Source of the DNA: Gemmatimonadota bacterium
GTDB lineage: Bacteria > Gemmatimonadota > Gemmatimonadetes > Longimicrobiales > Gaopeijiaceae
Direction: 5' to 3'
NCBI GenBank assembly: GCA_028874985.1
Contig: JAPPGI010000052.1
Location: 1-64,000, forward strand
Length of the DNA: 64,000 bases
Under the pieces are notes generated by a model. It had not been told where the DNA came from. It searched no databases and saw nothing but the letters and a program-made list of their open reading frames with translations. Positions 17,777 through 26,552 of this stretch are shown here, one piece after another; positions within the stretch are counted from its first letter, which is position 1, and every line of letters starts with the position of its first letter. The translations under genes and the position numbers were made by a program.

Positions 17777-18237
17777 AGGGGGGTGGGGCCGGGGTGACGG
17801 AAGGGGAGTTGACGGCCTGGGGGCGCCGGGTAGGCGCCGGAGTGCTCCCGCCGGTCTTCATCGGGCTGAAGGGGCCGCTGGGCGCGGGGAAGTCGGCCTT
17901 CGCCCGGGCGGTGGCGCGCGGGGCGGGGGTGGAGGGGGCGCTGCCGTCGCCGACCTTCAACCTGGTGTTCCGGTATGCGCTGCCGGGCGGCCGGGCGGTG
18001 ATCCACGCCGACCTCTTCCGGATCGAGGCCGCGGGGGAGCTGGCCGGGATCGGCTGGGAGGAGCTGCTCGGCGACGAAGGCGCGATCGTGCTGGTGGAGT
18101 GGTGCGGGCGGGCGGGGGAGGCGCTTCCGCCGGATCGCTGGGAGGTGCGTCTCGGATTCGTGCCGGGCGAGACGGGGAGGCGCGGGGTGGAGGTCGAGCG
18201 CTTCGGAGAGCCTGCGCCTCTGCCGGGGGTTGGGTGA
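17773..18237 (+). CDS. tsaE: tRNA threonylcarbamoyladenosine biosynthesis ATPase TsaE
   Basis: The 154-residue P-loop protein has GPLGAGKS at 34-41, SPTF at 59-62, HADLFRI at 78-84 and VEWCGR near 109-114, the signature set of TsaE/YjeE. TsaE works with TsaB, TsaC and TsaD to put the t6A modification on tRNAs that read ANN codons. GTG at 17773 overlaps the uvrB stop; another GTG at 17794 is possible. The stop overlaps the tsaB start (GTGA), so the two partners are coupled. Confidence 0.9.
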   Translation: MKGGGAGVTEGELTAWGRRVGAGVLPPVFIGLKGPLGAGKSAFARAVARGAGVEGALPSPTFNLVFRYALPGGRAVIHADLFRIEAAGELAGIGWEELLGDEGAIVLVEWCGRAGEALPPDRWEVRLGFVPGETGRRGVEVERFGEPAPLPGVG

Positions 18238-19007
18238 GCGGGACTGCGGGGGGGGCGGGGGGGCCGGGGAGCTGCTTGCTCGGCATCGAGACCTCCTGGC
18301 GGGTGGGTTCGGTGGCGGTGGCCATCGACGGCACCGTGGCTGCCCGGCGCTTTCTGACGACGCCCTCCGAACACGCTTCCGGGCTGATCCCCGCGGTCCG
18401 CCGGGTCCTTCACGAGGCCGCAGCCGGCCTCGACGAGCTCACCGGAATCGTGGTCGGTGCGGGACCGGGGTCGTTCACGGGGGTGCGCATCGGGGGTGCG
18501 GCGGCCAAGGGGCTGGCCACGAGCCTGGACGTGCCGCTGTACGCCACCTCGAGTCTGCGGGCCGCGTGCTGCGCGGAGGAGGTGGTGGGGACGGGGGCCG
18601 GCCTGCCTCCGGAGCTTCGCGACGAGGGCGATCCGCCGGGGCGGGCAGCGAAGCCGCGCGACCTGGCCGGCGACGAGCGCGAACACCGCTACGTGCTTCT
18701 GGATGCGCGCCACGGACGGGTCTACGGGGCCAGCTACGATGTGGGCGCGGACGGGCCGGTGGAGGTTACCGCGCCGCACGGGGGCACCGTTGTGGAAGTG
18801 ATCAACGCGCGGCCGTCGCGGGGTGTGGTCTTCGTGGGCGAGGGCGCCCGGGCGTACCGGACCCTGCTCCGGGCGGCGGGCTACGGGACGCGCCCATACC
18901 CCGCGGGAGTGCCCCTGGCCGATGCCGTCCTGTCGTATTGCTCGTGGGATCCCGTGGACGCGAGCGCCTGGGAGCCCGAGTACGTCAGGCGGTGGCGGCC
19001 CGGATGA
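18234..19007 (+). CDS. tsaB: tRNA threonylcarbamoyladenosine biosynthesis protein TsaB
   Basis: The 257-residue protein of the ASKHA fold carries the TsaB signature GPGSFTGVRIG at 77-87, preceded by LGIETSWRVGSVAV. TsaB dimerises with TsaD and recruits TsaE for t6A synthesis. I placed the start at GTG 18234, which overlaps the tsaE stop; a longer frame to 18099 would sit inside tsaE. The central region (about 115-150) is a Pro/Arg-rich insertion that interrupts an otherwise conserved fold. The next 168 bases hold a promoter-like element and no gene. Confidence 0.9.
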   Translation: MSGTAGGAGGPGSCLLGIETSWRVGSVAVAIDGTVAARRFLTTPSEHASGLIPAVRRVLHEAAAGLDELTGIVVGAGPGSFTGVRIGGAAAKGLATSLDVPLYATSSLRAACCAEEVVGTGAGLPPELRDEGDPPGRAAKPRDLAGDEREHRYVLLDARHGRVYGASYDVGADGPVEVTAPHGGTVVEVINARPSRGVVFVGEGARAYRTLLRAAGYGTRPYPAGVPLADAVLSYCSWDPVDASAWEPEYVRRWRPG

Positions 19008-19143
19008 CCGCACCGGCATGAGGTTGTCCCGGAGCCGGTCGAAGCTCTGCCGCCTCTCCCGGTCAGCTCCTGGGCCCGGCCCGAACCCGGGCGCTCCGGT
19101 CGCCGGAGCCCACCGGGGGACTTCTCGTTTTCGCCTGAGCGGC

Positions 19144-19151
19144 TACCTTTG
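19144..19151 (+). promoter_or_regulatory. TACCTTTG element before the epimerase gene
   Basis: TACCTTTG is an exact match to the Bacteroidota -7 consensus TAnnTTTG. It ends 24 bases before the ATG of the epimerase gene, which heads the envelope cluster. Promoter activity is inferred from position and from recurrence of the motif in this window. Confidence 0.4.
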
Positions 19152-19175
19152 TGAAACAGAGGCTACACGACCCCT

Positions 19176-20153
19176 ATGGAGAACATGCCCCAAGAGAGCC
19201 GCAAGGTCCTGGTAACCGGCGGTGCCGGCTTCATTGGGAGCCATGTCGCCGACGCCCATGTCGACCACGGCGACCGGGTCTGGGTTGTGGACGACCTCTC
19301 TTCCGGGCGGCTGGGAAACGTTCCCGCCGGCGCCGAGTTCCACCGGCTCGACATCGCCGACGAAGCGGTGGGGGACCTCATCCGGAGCGTCGGCTTCGAC
19401 CTCATCAACCACCACGCCGCGCAGATCGACGTGCGTGTCTCGGTGGACGATCCGGTGCGGGACGCGCGCGTCAACGTGGCGGGGCTCCTGAACGTCCTGG
19501 AGGCGGCGCGCGCCGGCGGAACCGGCAGGTTCGTCTTCGTGTCGAGCGGCGGCGTGGTTTACGGCGAACCCCGCGGATTCCCCACGCCGGAACGGGCCCC
19601 GAAGGAGCCCCTGTCTCCCTACGGCGTCACCAAGCTGGCGGGCGAGCACTACCTCAACTACTACCGGGAGGTGTACGGGATGGAGTACGTGGCCCTGCGC
19701 TACGGGAACGTCTACGGCCCCAGGCAGGATCCGCGCGGCGAGGCCGGCGTCGTGGCGATGTTCTCGCGGCGGCTGCTCCGGGGCGAGCCGCTGGTGGTCT
19801 ACGGCGACGGAGAGCAGACCCGCGACTACGTCTACGTCGGGGATGTGGTGAATGCCAACCTGCTCGCGGCCCGCATGGAGCTCTCATGCGCTCCCGGGAT
19901 CGACGCGCGTGCCTACAACGTGGCGACGGGGACGGAGACGTCGGTGAACCGGCTGGCCGCCGCGCTGGAGGACGCCGCCGCGATCCGCACCGGCCGTGTC
20001 TTCCGGGATGCGCGGCCGGGTGAGCTTCGCCGCAGCGCCCTGGCCACGGAGAAAATCGGTGAGCGGGGCTGGGCGCCCTCGTCGAGCCTGCGCGAGGGGC
20101 TGGCCGCGACCTTCGAGGCCATCGCCTCCACAGAAGCCGTGCGGGTCGCATGA
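19176..20153 (+). CDS. NAD-dependent sugar-nucleotide epimerase (GalE-like)
   Basis: The 325-residue short-chain dehydrogenase/reductase of the extended type has a Rossmann motif GGAGFIG at 15-21 and catalytic Ser near 123-124 with Y149/K153 in SPYGVTK. The conserved YGNVYGPRQDP segment then binds the nucleotide sugar. It most resembles UDP-glucose 4-epimerases or dTDP-glucose dehydratase relatives; the exact substrate cannot be told. The product probably feeds cell-surface polysaccharide synthesis. The stop overlaps the tolQ start (ATGA). Confidence 0.85.
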   Translation: MENMPQESRKVLVTGGAGFIGSHVADAHVDHGDRVWVVDDLSSGRLGNVPAGAEFHRLDIADEAVGDLIRSVGFDLINHHAAQIDVRVSVDDPVRDARVNVAGLLNVLEAARAGGTGRFVFVSSGGVVYGEPRGFPTPERAPKEPLSPYGVTKLAGEHYLNYYREVYGMEYVALRYGNVYGPRQDPRGEAGVVAMFSRRLLRGEPLVVYGDGEQTRDYVYVGDVVNANLLAARMELSCAPGIDARAYNVATGTETSVNRLAAALEDAAAIRTGRVFRDARPGELRRSALATEKIGERGWAPSSSLREGLAATFEAIASTEAVRVA

Positions 20154-20860
20154 ACGGAGCAGTCCTGCAGACCCAGACGCCGCGCAACCCGGCGGACATG
20201 ATCCTTGGAGCCAGCGTACCCACACAGGTCGTCCTCGTGGTGCTGGTGCTCTTCTCGATCCTCTCGCTCTGGGTGATCATCTCGAAGGTGCGGCACTTCC
20301 GGGGCGTGCGCCGGGAGGGGGACCGGTTCCTGGGCCGGATGGAGGAGGTGGCCAACCTTACCGGGGCGTCGGAGGCGCTGATCGGGCTGCCCGAGTCGCC
20401 CTACACGCGCCTGTTCCGGGGTGGGCTGTCCTTCTTTGCCGAACTCAGTCCGGGGGCGCTCTTCGGTGCCAGCCAGGCGGCCGGTCTCTCGCTCACCCAG
20501 CTGGAGGCGTTGCGGCTGGTGATGGACAAGGTCCAGGCCGAAGAGATCGACGAACTCGCGCACGGCCTGAACTGGCTCGCCATCATCGGATCGGTGTCGC
20601 CGCTGCTGGGTCTGATGGGAACGGTCATCGGCATCATGAACACCTTCCTGGGCATCACGGCCCACGGTTCGGCGAACATCAGCGCGGTGGCTCCCGGGGT
20701 GGCCGAGGCGCTCATCACCACGGTCGCGGGACTGGCCGTCGCAATCCCGTCGGTGATCGCCTACAACCACTTCGCGTCCCGCCTCAACCTCGTGCGCGGG
20801 GAGTTCGAGGGATTCGCCAGCGAGTTCATCGGGACCCTGGCCAAGGAGCGGCACGTGTGA
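20150..20860 (+). CDS. tolQ: TolQ/ExbB-type proton channel subunit
   Basis: The 236-residue MotA/TolQ/ExbB protein has a membrane helix at about 22-47, a large cytoplasmic stretch, and two more helices at about 138-162 and 182-204 containing LLGLMGTVIGIMNTF. With TolR it forms the motor that uses the proton gradient to drive the Tol-Pal system linking inner and outer membranes. The ATG overlaps the epimerase stop. tolR follows after 49 bases, then a TonB/TolA-like gene, tolB and pal in the standard order. Confidence 0.92.
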   Translation: MNGAVLQTQTPRNPADMILGASVPTQVVLVVLVLFSILSLWVIISKVRHFRGVRREGDRFLGRMEEVANLTGASEALIGLPESPYTRLFRGGLSFFAELSPGALFGASQAAGLSLTQLEALRLVMDKVQAEEIDELAHGLNWLAIIGSVSPLLGLMGTVIGIMNTFLGITAHGSANISAVAPGVAEALITTVAGLAVAIPSVIAYNHFASRLNLVRGEFEGFASEFIGTLAKERHV

Positions 20861-20909
20861 TGGGGCCTGAGCCGGCTGGGAGAGGACTCCGCATGAGGAG
20901 GCGGGACCC

Positions 20910-21326
20910 GTGAAACGGCGGGAGCGGCAGCGTGTCGGGCTTCCGGTCCGCGCGGAGATCAACGTCACCAGCCTGGTCGATGTCGCCTTCACCCTCCTGG
21001 TCATCTTCATCATCACCGCTCCGGTCCTGCAGGGGGGGATCGAGGTGAACGTGCCCCCGGGGCCGGTCAGCGTGATCGAGGCGTCGGACGAGCAGATCAT
21101 CGTGACCGTCGACTCCGCGGGGACGTACTACGTGGGAGAAGCCCCGGTGGCACCGGACATGCTGGACGTCACCCTGGCGGAGCTGATCGAGAGGCGCGAC
21201 GCCGACATCGTCTTCGTGAAGGGCGACTCATCGGCCGTGTACGGGCGCGTCACCCGCGCGATCGCCGCCGCGGTCGCCAACGAAGGTGTGCGCCTGTCGC
21301 TGGTCATCCGGGAGATGCAGCGATGA
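20910..21326 (+). CDS. tolR: TolR/ExbD-type motor subunit
   Basis: The 138-residue protein has a basic N-terminus, one membrane helix (about 22-40) with the proton-carrying Asp at D24 in SLVDVAFTLL, and a periplasmic domain ending in the usual VRLSLVI strand. The start is GTG at 20910. It pairs with TolQ in the inner membrane. Its stop overlaps the start of the next gene (ATGA). Confidence 0.92.
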   Translation: MKRRERQRVGLPVRAEINVTSLVDVAFTLLVIFIITAPVLQGGIEVNVPPGPVSVIEASDEQIIVTVDSAGTYYVGEAPVAPDMLDVTLAELIERRDADIVFVKGDSSAVYGRVTRAIAAAVANEGVRLSLVIREMQR

Positions 21327-22063
21327 CAGGCCCGGCGGGGGGCGTCGAGGAAACCGGGAGCGTCCGGCGCCGTCCGCTGGACAGGGGCGCCCTGGGAGTT
21401 TCGCTCTCGGTGCATTTCGGGGCGCTCGTCTTCCTTTTCGGGATCATTCCGGCGCTTCAGGAACCGGTCATCATCTACGAGGTCGTGCAGCTCGACATGG
21501 TGGCGGCGGCCCTCGCACCCGAGGACGAACTCGTCGTCGAGACCCCGGAGGATCCGCCTCCCGCGGAGGAGGAGGCCCCGATTCCGGAGCCCGAACCGGA
21601 ACCCGAACCCGAGCCCGACTCCGCCGAGACGCCTCTGCCCGCCGAAGAGCCGCCGCCCCCGGACCCCGAGGAGGCCGCCCCGACGGCGGAGCCCGAAGAC
21701 GGCGATGACGCGGTGACCCGCCGCGTCGAGGCGTTCCGCAGGGACTACCCGGAGTACTACGAGAACATCCAGAACCAGATCGAGCGCTGTTTCCGCTGGC
21801 AGGGCTCCGGGCGGCTCGAAGTTCTGGTGACGTTCCGGATTCGCCGGGACGGCACCACGACCGGAATGGAGGTCGCCGAGCCTTCCGGGAACCACGCCTT
21901 CGACATCGATGCGTTGGGAGCGGTCGAATGCGCCGGCATGAACGACCGCCTGGGTCCGCTGCCCGACGAGTACCCGTTTTCCATACTTCCCGTCCGGTTC
22001 ACCATCACCTCGAGGGTTGGAGGACAGGAGTCTGCGGACACACCGGTGGAGGGATCCCATTGA
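21323..22063 (+). CDS. TonB/TolA-like periplasm-spanning protein
   Basis: The 246-residue protein has a membrane anchor (about 20-38) and then a long linker (about 60-125) made of Glu-Pro and Pro-rich repeats, typical of TonB. The C-terminal domain (about 135-240) resembles the TonB/TolA fold, with VLVTFRIRRDGTTTGMEV. Two cysteines, in ERCF and VECAG, could form a disulfide. Sitting between tolR and tolB it occupies the place of tolA, though the linker is TonB-like rather than the TolA coiled coil. The stop overlaps the tolB start (TTGA). Confidence 0.8.
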   Translation: MTGPAGGVEETGSVRRRPLDRGALGVSLSVHFGALVFLFGIIPALQEPVIIYEVVQLDMVAAALAPEDELVVETPEDPPPAEEEAPIPEPEPEPEPEPDSAETPLPAEEPPPPDPEEAAPTAEPEDGDDAVTRRVEAFRRDYPEYYENIQNQIERCFRWQGSGRLEVLVTFRIRRDGTTTGMEVAEPSGNHAFDIDALGAVECAGMNDRLGPLPDEYPFSILPVRFTITSRVGGQESADTPVEGSH

Positions 22064-23454
22064 GAAGATCGACGATACTTGCGGGGGTTTTCCTGCCGGC
22101 GCTGTCGGCCGTGGCCGCCGGCGGGCTTGCGGCCCAGGAGGAGGAGGGGACGATTCCGGGTGTCGAACTCGGGATCGTCCTGGAGAACCGGTATGTGCCG
22201 CCCATCGCGGTGCACCCGTTCACGCTGTCGATCGCGGGGGATGATGCGCTGGGGCGGGAGATCGAGCTGATCATCGCGCGGGACCTCGACCTGAGCGACC
22301 GCTTCCTGGTGCGCGATACGCTGCCGGCGGAGTTCGCGGGAGGAGGTGTCCAGTACGCGCTCTGGGAGCAGTTCGAGGTGGACTGGCTTCTTACCGGAAC
22401 CCTCGAGGGCGACACGGCCGGCGATGGCAGGATTCTGGCGGTGGAACTGCACGACGTGGTCTACGGCAGCCTGCACGAACGGGAGCGCTTCCGGGTTCCC
22501 GAGCGGGGCAGCGCGAGTTTCCGGATGGCGGTGCACGCGGTGTCGGACGCGGTGGTGGGGTGGGTGACCGGCGAACGGGGCGCCGCGGCGACCCGCATCG
22601 TGCTCGCCATGCGCGCCTTCGGGGAAGAGAGGGGCAAGGAACTGTACGTCGTGGATTCCGATGGGGAGAACCTGCGGCGCCTGACGTGGGACCAGAGCAT
22701 CGTGGCGTCGCCGGTGTGGTCGCCGGACGGCAAGCGGATCGCGTACACCTCCTGGAAGTCGGGCGTGCCCAGGATCTACGAATTCGACCTGGAGACGGGA
22801 CGGGACCGGGCCCTGATCCCCGATGGCCACGGCCACCAGTTGACACCGTCCTATCATCCGGACGGACACACGATCATCTTCTCGGTGATCGGCGCGGAGC
22901 CGAAGGGCATCTTCACCTTCAACATCCGTGACGGGTGCTGCCTGACCCGCCTGGAAGGGGGCCCCCATCAGAACCTCTCGCCCGGCTACTCGCCCGATGG
23001 CTCGAGCTTCTCCTTCCTGTCGAGCCGTCTGGGAACGGCGACGCCGCAGATCTATGTGCGTCCCGCCAGGGGCGGCAGTGCCGAGCTCCTCTCGCCGTAC
23101 CGTTTCGGAGCAGGCGGCTACTTCGCTGACCCGGACTGGTCTCCCGGCTCGAGCAAGGTCGCCTTCGCGGGCGGAATCAAGGGCAGGCGCCAGGCCAACC
23201 GCTACAACATCTTGGTTGCCGACGTCGCGAAGGGTGACAACCGGCTTGTTCAGCTTACGCGGGAAGGCAACAACGAAGATCCCAGCTGGGCGCCGGATGA
23301 CAGGCACATCGTCTTCAAGGGGCAGCGCACCTACGGAACCGGGGTCTTCATTGTCGACACCGCCACCGGACGGACCCGGCTCCTGGTGGGCAACGTGCTT
23401 GCCGAAGACCCCGACTGGTCTCCGCTGCTCGCCGGAAACGGTGTGGGTGGGTGA
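22060..23454 (+). CDS. tolB: Tol-Pal system beta-propeller protein TolB
   Basis: The 464-residue periplasmic protein has a cleavable signal peptide (RRSTILAG through LAAQ, about 1-26), an N-terminal alpha/beta domain (30-175) and a six-bladed TolB propeller. The propeller shows repeated WSPDGKRIAYTS, YSPDGSSFSFLS and WAPDDRHIVFKG motifs. It binds Pal and signals between motor and outer membrane. I chose the TTG at 22060 because it overlaps the previous stop and gives a clean signal peptide; the open frame reaches 21928 only by running through the upstream gene. Confidence 0.93.
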   Translation: MRRSTILAGVFLPALSAVAAGGLAAQEEEGTIPGVELGIVLENRYVPPIAVHPFTLSIAGDDALGREIELIIARDLDLSDRFLVRDTLPAEFAGGGVQYALWEQFEVDWLLTGTLEGDTAGDGRILAVELHDVVYGSLHERERFRVPERGSASFRMAVHAVSDAVVGWVTGERGAAATRIVLAMRAFGEERGKELYVVDSDGENLRRLTWDQSIVASPVWSPDGKRIAYTSWKSGVPRIYEFDLETGRDRALIPDGHGHQLTPSYHPDGHTIIFSVIGAEPKGIFTFNIRDGCCLTRLEGGPHQNLSPGYSPDGSSFSFLSSRLGTATPQIYVRPARGGSAELLSPYRFGAGGYFADPDWSPGSSKVAFAGGIKGRRQANRYNILVADVAKGDNRLVQLTREGNNEDPSWAPDDRHIVFKGQRTYGTGVFIVDTATGRTRLLVGNVLAEDPDWSPLLAGNGVGG

Positions 23455-23520
23455 GTCGGGTGCCCTCCCTGATTAGTCGTTCCGGGGCCCGCGGATCCCC
23501 CACTCGTCTTCGAATTCGCC

Positions 23521-23528
23521 TATATTTT
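23521..23528 (+). promoter_or_regulatory. TATATTTT promoter-like element before pal
   Basis: An AT-rich octamer matching TAnnTTT stands out in GC-rich surroundings, 59 bases before the pal ATG. It may allow pal and cpoB to be expressed independently of the upstream tol genes. Confidence 0.4.
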
Positions 23529-23587
23529 ACCGGTGTCCGGTCCGGACGCCTTGCCGACACGCTCATCTTCACTCACCGGGAGAAGGG

Positions 23588-24175
23588 ATGTTCAACCCAC
23601 GGTTGGTCCTAACCGCTTTCGTCGCCGTCTTCATCGCCGCCGCCTGCCGTCCGGAGCCGCCGCCGCCGCCGCCGGCGCCGACGGGGCCCACGCCCGAGGA
23701 ACTGGAGGCGAAGCGGATCGCCGACTCGATTGCATCGGCCGAGGCGGAAGCTCTCCGGCTGGCCGCAGAGAAGGCCCGCCTCGATAGGGAACGGATGGAG
23801 CGCGCGCGGCAACTGCGGGCGACCCTCGAGGAAATGGTCTTCTTCGACTACGATGAGGCGAACATTCGGACCGACGCCAGGAGCAGACTCGAGGCCAAGC
23901 TTGAAATCCTGCGCGACTACCCGAGCGTTCTCATGCGAATGGAGGGACATGCCGATGAGCGGGGAACATCGGAATACAACGTCGCACTGGGAAACGAACG
24001 CGCCGAGTCCGTCATACTGTTCCTCACCGGCTACGGCCTGGACGGGGTGCGCTTCGAGTCGGTGTCCTATGGGGAGGAGAGCCCGATTGCCAGCGGATCC
24101 AACGAGGCGGCATGGGCGCAGAACCGGCGGGTCGAGTTTGTCATTACGGGCGGCGCCGGCGACCTCGGGCGATAG
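23588..24175 (+). CDS. pal: Peptidoglycan-associated lipoprotein Pal
   Basis: The 195-residue outer-membrane lipoprotein has a lipobox ending at C20 (FIAAAC), then a Pro-rich stretch and a charged helical linker (36-80). An OmpA-like peptidoglycan-binding domain (about 83-190) contains GHADERGTSEYNVALGNERA, in which D123 and R138 are the diaminopimelate-contacting residues. GGAGAAGG precedes the ATG. Pal anchors the outer membrane to the cell wall and is the end point of the Tol motor. Confidence 0.95.
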   Translation: MFNPRLVLTAFVAVFIAAACRPEPPPPPPAPTGPTPEELEAKRIADSIASAEAEALRLAAEKARLDRERMERARQLRATLEEMVFFDYDEANIRTDARSRLEAKLEILRDYPSVLMRMEGHADERGTSEYNVALGNERAESVILFLTGYGLDGVRFESVSYGEESPIASGSNEAAWAQNRRVEFVITGGAGDLGR

Positions 24176-24194
24176 GGGCCGGGAGGGACGGGGC

Positions 24195-24214
24195 TCCCCG
24201 CAACGGAGCGGGGA
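24195..24214 (+). terminator. Hairpin between pal and cpoB
   Basis: A perfect 7-bp stem (TCCCCGC / GCGGGGA) with a 6-base loop is followed by TTCTCC. The T content is poor, so it may be an attenuator or mRNA-end hairpin rather than a strong terminator. Confidence 0.35.
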
Positions 24215-24335
24215 TTCTCCCTCGCCGCGCGGGGCCTGCCGCCGAAGTCCGGTTGGCATGGCAGCGTTGGCGGTGGCCGCACGGCTCGGCCGGGAGCGGT
24301 CCGAAACCGCGGAGGCACGACGAGGAGGGCGAATA

Positions 24336-25148
24336 ATGCGCACCGCAACCAACCGCGGCGCACTCACATTGCTACTGCTCATGCCGGCGGCGTGCGCCAC
24401 CAGGGGCGACCTGTCGGAGTTGCGGAGCGAGGTGCGGGCGCTGTCCGCCCGGCAGGATTCGGCCTTCGCCGAACTGCGCCGTTCGCTCCTGGAACAGAAC
24501 AGGGCCGCAATGGACTCCGTGCGCATGCTGTCGGACGTGTTGTTCGACTTCAGGGGAGACGCGAACAACCGTCTGCTCGCGATCCACAAACAGCAGGTCC
24601 GCCTCAACGAGATCCTGGGGCAGAGCCAGCGCAGTCTGGACCAGCTCAGCCAGGACATGGACGACCAGTTGCAGCGGATGCAGCAACGGATTCGGACACG
24701 CGAGGAAGCAGGGGCGGACACGCTCGGCGGTGACTCGGCCGAACCGCCGGAGTCGGGCGCACAGGGTGGCACGGCTGCGGAACAGGCACTGTACGACGCT
24801 GCCGTGAGCAACCTCGAGAGGGACCTGCGGACTTCGGCCCGCCGGGGATTCACGCAGTTTCTGGACGAGTACCCGCGCAGTGTGCTGGCTCCGGCCGCGC
24901 ATCTGCATCTGGGGGAGCTCCTCACCCTGGAGGGTCTGCGGGAAGAGGCCGTCGACAACTACCTCGAGGTCCCCAAGCTGTTTCCGACATCGGAGCACAT
25001 TCCCGCGGCCCTTTACCGGGCCGGTGTGCTCTGCATCGAACTGGAGGACCACGACCGGGCCCGCGAGTTCCTGGAGCGGGTGATCAACACCTATCCGGAC
25101 GACAGGTACGCCGAGCTGGCACGGGAAGAACTCGGGAAGATCCCTTGA
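24336..25148 (+). CDS. cpoB: Tol-Pal associated TPR protein CpoB (YbgF), lipoprotein form
   Basis: The 270-residue protein has a lipobox ending at C20 (LMPAAC), a coiled-coil segment at about 25-125 (LSELRSEV, then RSLDQLSQDMDDQLQRMQQR) and tetratricopeptide repeats at about 150-265. The order matches YbgF/CpoB, which coordinates peptidoglycan synthesis with outer-membrane constriction. The start is ATG 24336 with GAGGAGGG upstream; the longer open frame overlaps pal and is a shadow. E. coli CpoB is not a lipoprotein, so the Cys anchor differs from that model. Confidence 0.85.
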   Translation: MRTATNRGALTLLLLMPAACATRGDLSELRSEVRALSARQDSAFAELRRSLLEQNRAAMDSVRMLSDVLFDFRGDANNRLLAIHKQQVRLNEILGQSQRSLDQLSQDMDDQLQRMQQRIRTREEAGADTLGGDSAEPPESGAQGGTAAEQALYDAAVSNLERDLRTSARRGFTQFLDEYPRSVLAPAAHLHLGELLTLEGLREEAVDNYLEVPKLFPTSEHIPAALYRAGVLCIELEDHDRAREFLERVINTYPDDRYAELAREELGKIP

Positions 25149-25157
25149 CGGGCGGCC

Positions 25158-25682
25158 GTGCTCTGTCCCGTCTGTGACTCCGCCTCGAAGGTCGTGGATT
25201 CGCGCACGGCCCGCGGGGGCCGCGCCATTCGCAGGCGGCGCGAATGTCTGGAGTGCCGCAGCCGCTTCACGACCTACGAACGCGTCGAGGAACGGCCCCT
25301 GCAGGTCGTCAAGCGGGACGGCAGCGCCGAGGATTTCCAGCGCGACAAGCTGGAAGCGAGTATCGCCGTCGCGTGCGCCAAGCGTCCGGTCTCGCCGGGC
25401 GACATCGAGACGCTGGTGGACCGCATCGAGGATCGTTTCTCGGCTTCGGCCCGCAAGGAGGTGGCGTCCGCGCGGATCGGCGAAGAGGTCATGGAGGGAC
25501 TCAAGCCGCTTGACCGCGTGGCCTACGTTCGCTACGCGTCGGTGTACCGGAATTTCGAGGACATCGACGAGTTCCAGGAAGTCGTGGACGAGCTGATCAT
25601 AAGGGAGCGGCACGAGGACCTGAGGCGCTTCCAGGCCGAGCTTCCGCTCCCGCCGGGCGACAGTCGGAGTGGCGAAGGCTGA
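25158..25682 (+). CDS. nrdR: Transcriptional repressor NrdR
   Basis: The 174-residue NrdR has an N-terminal zinc ribbon with C3, C6, C30 and C33, then an ATP-cone domain (VVKRDGSAEDFQRDKL onward, about 49-140). It senses ATP/dATP and represses ribonucleotide reductase genes. The start is GTG at 25158, giving the canonical LCPVC N-terminus. No reductase gene is in the window. The stop shares a base with the tatC ATG (TGATG). Confidence 0.95.
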   Translation: MLCPVCDSASKVVDSRTARGGRAIRRRRECLECRSRFTTYERVEERPLQVVKRDGSAEDFQRDKLEASIAVACAKRPVSPGDIETLVDRIEDRFSASARKEVASARIGEEVMEGLKPLDRVAYVRYASVYRNFEDIDEFQEVVDELIIRERHEDLRRFQAELPLPPGDSRSGEG

Positions 25683-26551
25683 TGCGGAGGTTGCGCGACG
25701 GCCTTCTGTCGCGGGGGAAAGGGAATCCGAAGGCGGAGATGCCCTTCCTGGACCACCTGGAGGAGCTGCGCCGGCGGATCCTGTGGAGCCTGCTCGCGGT
25801 CATCCTGGGTTTCGCCGTGGGCCTGTTCCTCGTCACCAACCCGAGAATCGACGCAATGCAGATCCTGCTCGATCCGGGCCAGGACCTGTTCGGAGCGGAG
25901 TGGCTGCCCCAGGCACTGTCACCCACCGACCACTTCTTCGTCCTTCTGAAGGTCTCCCTGTGGATCGGCCTCATCCTGGCTTCGCCCACCCTGGTATATC
26001 AGGCGTGGTCCTTCCTCGCCCCCGCCCTGGAAAGACACGAAAAGCGGGCCATCGTTCCGGCGCTGTACATGGGGCTCGTCCTCTTCCTGACCGGCGTGGC
26101 GGTGGCCTACTTCGTCGTCCTGCCGGTCTCCCTGCGTTTCCTGGTCGGCATAGGGACCGAGTTCATGACCCAGGGATGGACGGCCAACCTTTACTACAGC
26201 TTCATCGTCAAACTACTGCTGGCCATGGGGTTGGTCTTCGAGTTGCCGGTCGTGATCCTGGTGCTGAGCGTGCTGGGGCTGGTCACGCCCCGCTTTCTCC
26301 GAACCAAGAGGCGGCATGCGATCGTGGCGGGCGCGATCCTGGCCAGCATGATTTCGCCGGGCGACATGCTGCTGGCGACGGTAATCATGACGGGTTCTCT
26401 GATCCTTCTCTACGAGTTCAGTATCTTCCTTTCGGTGCTGGTCTGGAGGAAGCGGGAAGCTCGAGGCCGCGGCCCCCTGGCGGGGACCGGGCCGGAAGAT
26501 GCCGTTGCGGCGGACACGCCGGAGCCCCCGGAAACCCGGGAAGAGGAGTAG
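25682..26551 (+). CDS. tatC: Sec-independent protein translocase TatC
   Basis: The 289-residue protein of the inner membrane has six predicted helices and the TatC N-terminal signature MPFLDHLEELRRRI at 20-33, which binds twin-arginine signal peptides. The loop with SFLAPALERHEKR is also typical. It forms the Tat receptor; the tatA gene is about 7 kb downstream at 33558 rather than adjacent. The C-terminal tail is charged and Pro/Gly-rich. Confidence 0.95.
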   Translation: MRRLRDGLLSRGKGNPKAEMPFLDHLEELRRRILWSLLAVILGFAVGLFLVTNPRIDAMQILLDPGQDLFGAEWLPQALSPTDHFFVLLKVSLWIGLILASPTLVYQAWSFLAPALERHEKRAIVPALYMGLVLFLTGVAVAYFVVLPVSLRFLVGIGTEFMTQGWTANLYYSFIVKLLLAMGLVFELPVVILVLSVLGLVTPRFLRTKRRHAIVAGAILASMISPGDMLLATVIMTGSLILLYEFSIFLSVLVWRKREARGRGPLAGTGPEDAVAADTPEPPETREEE

Positions 26552-26552
26552 A

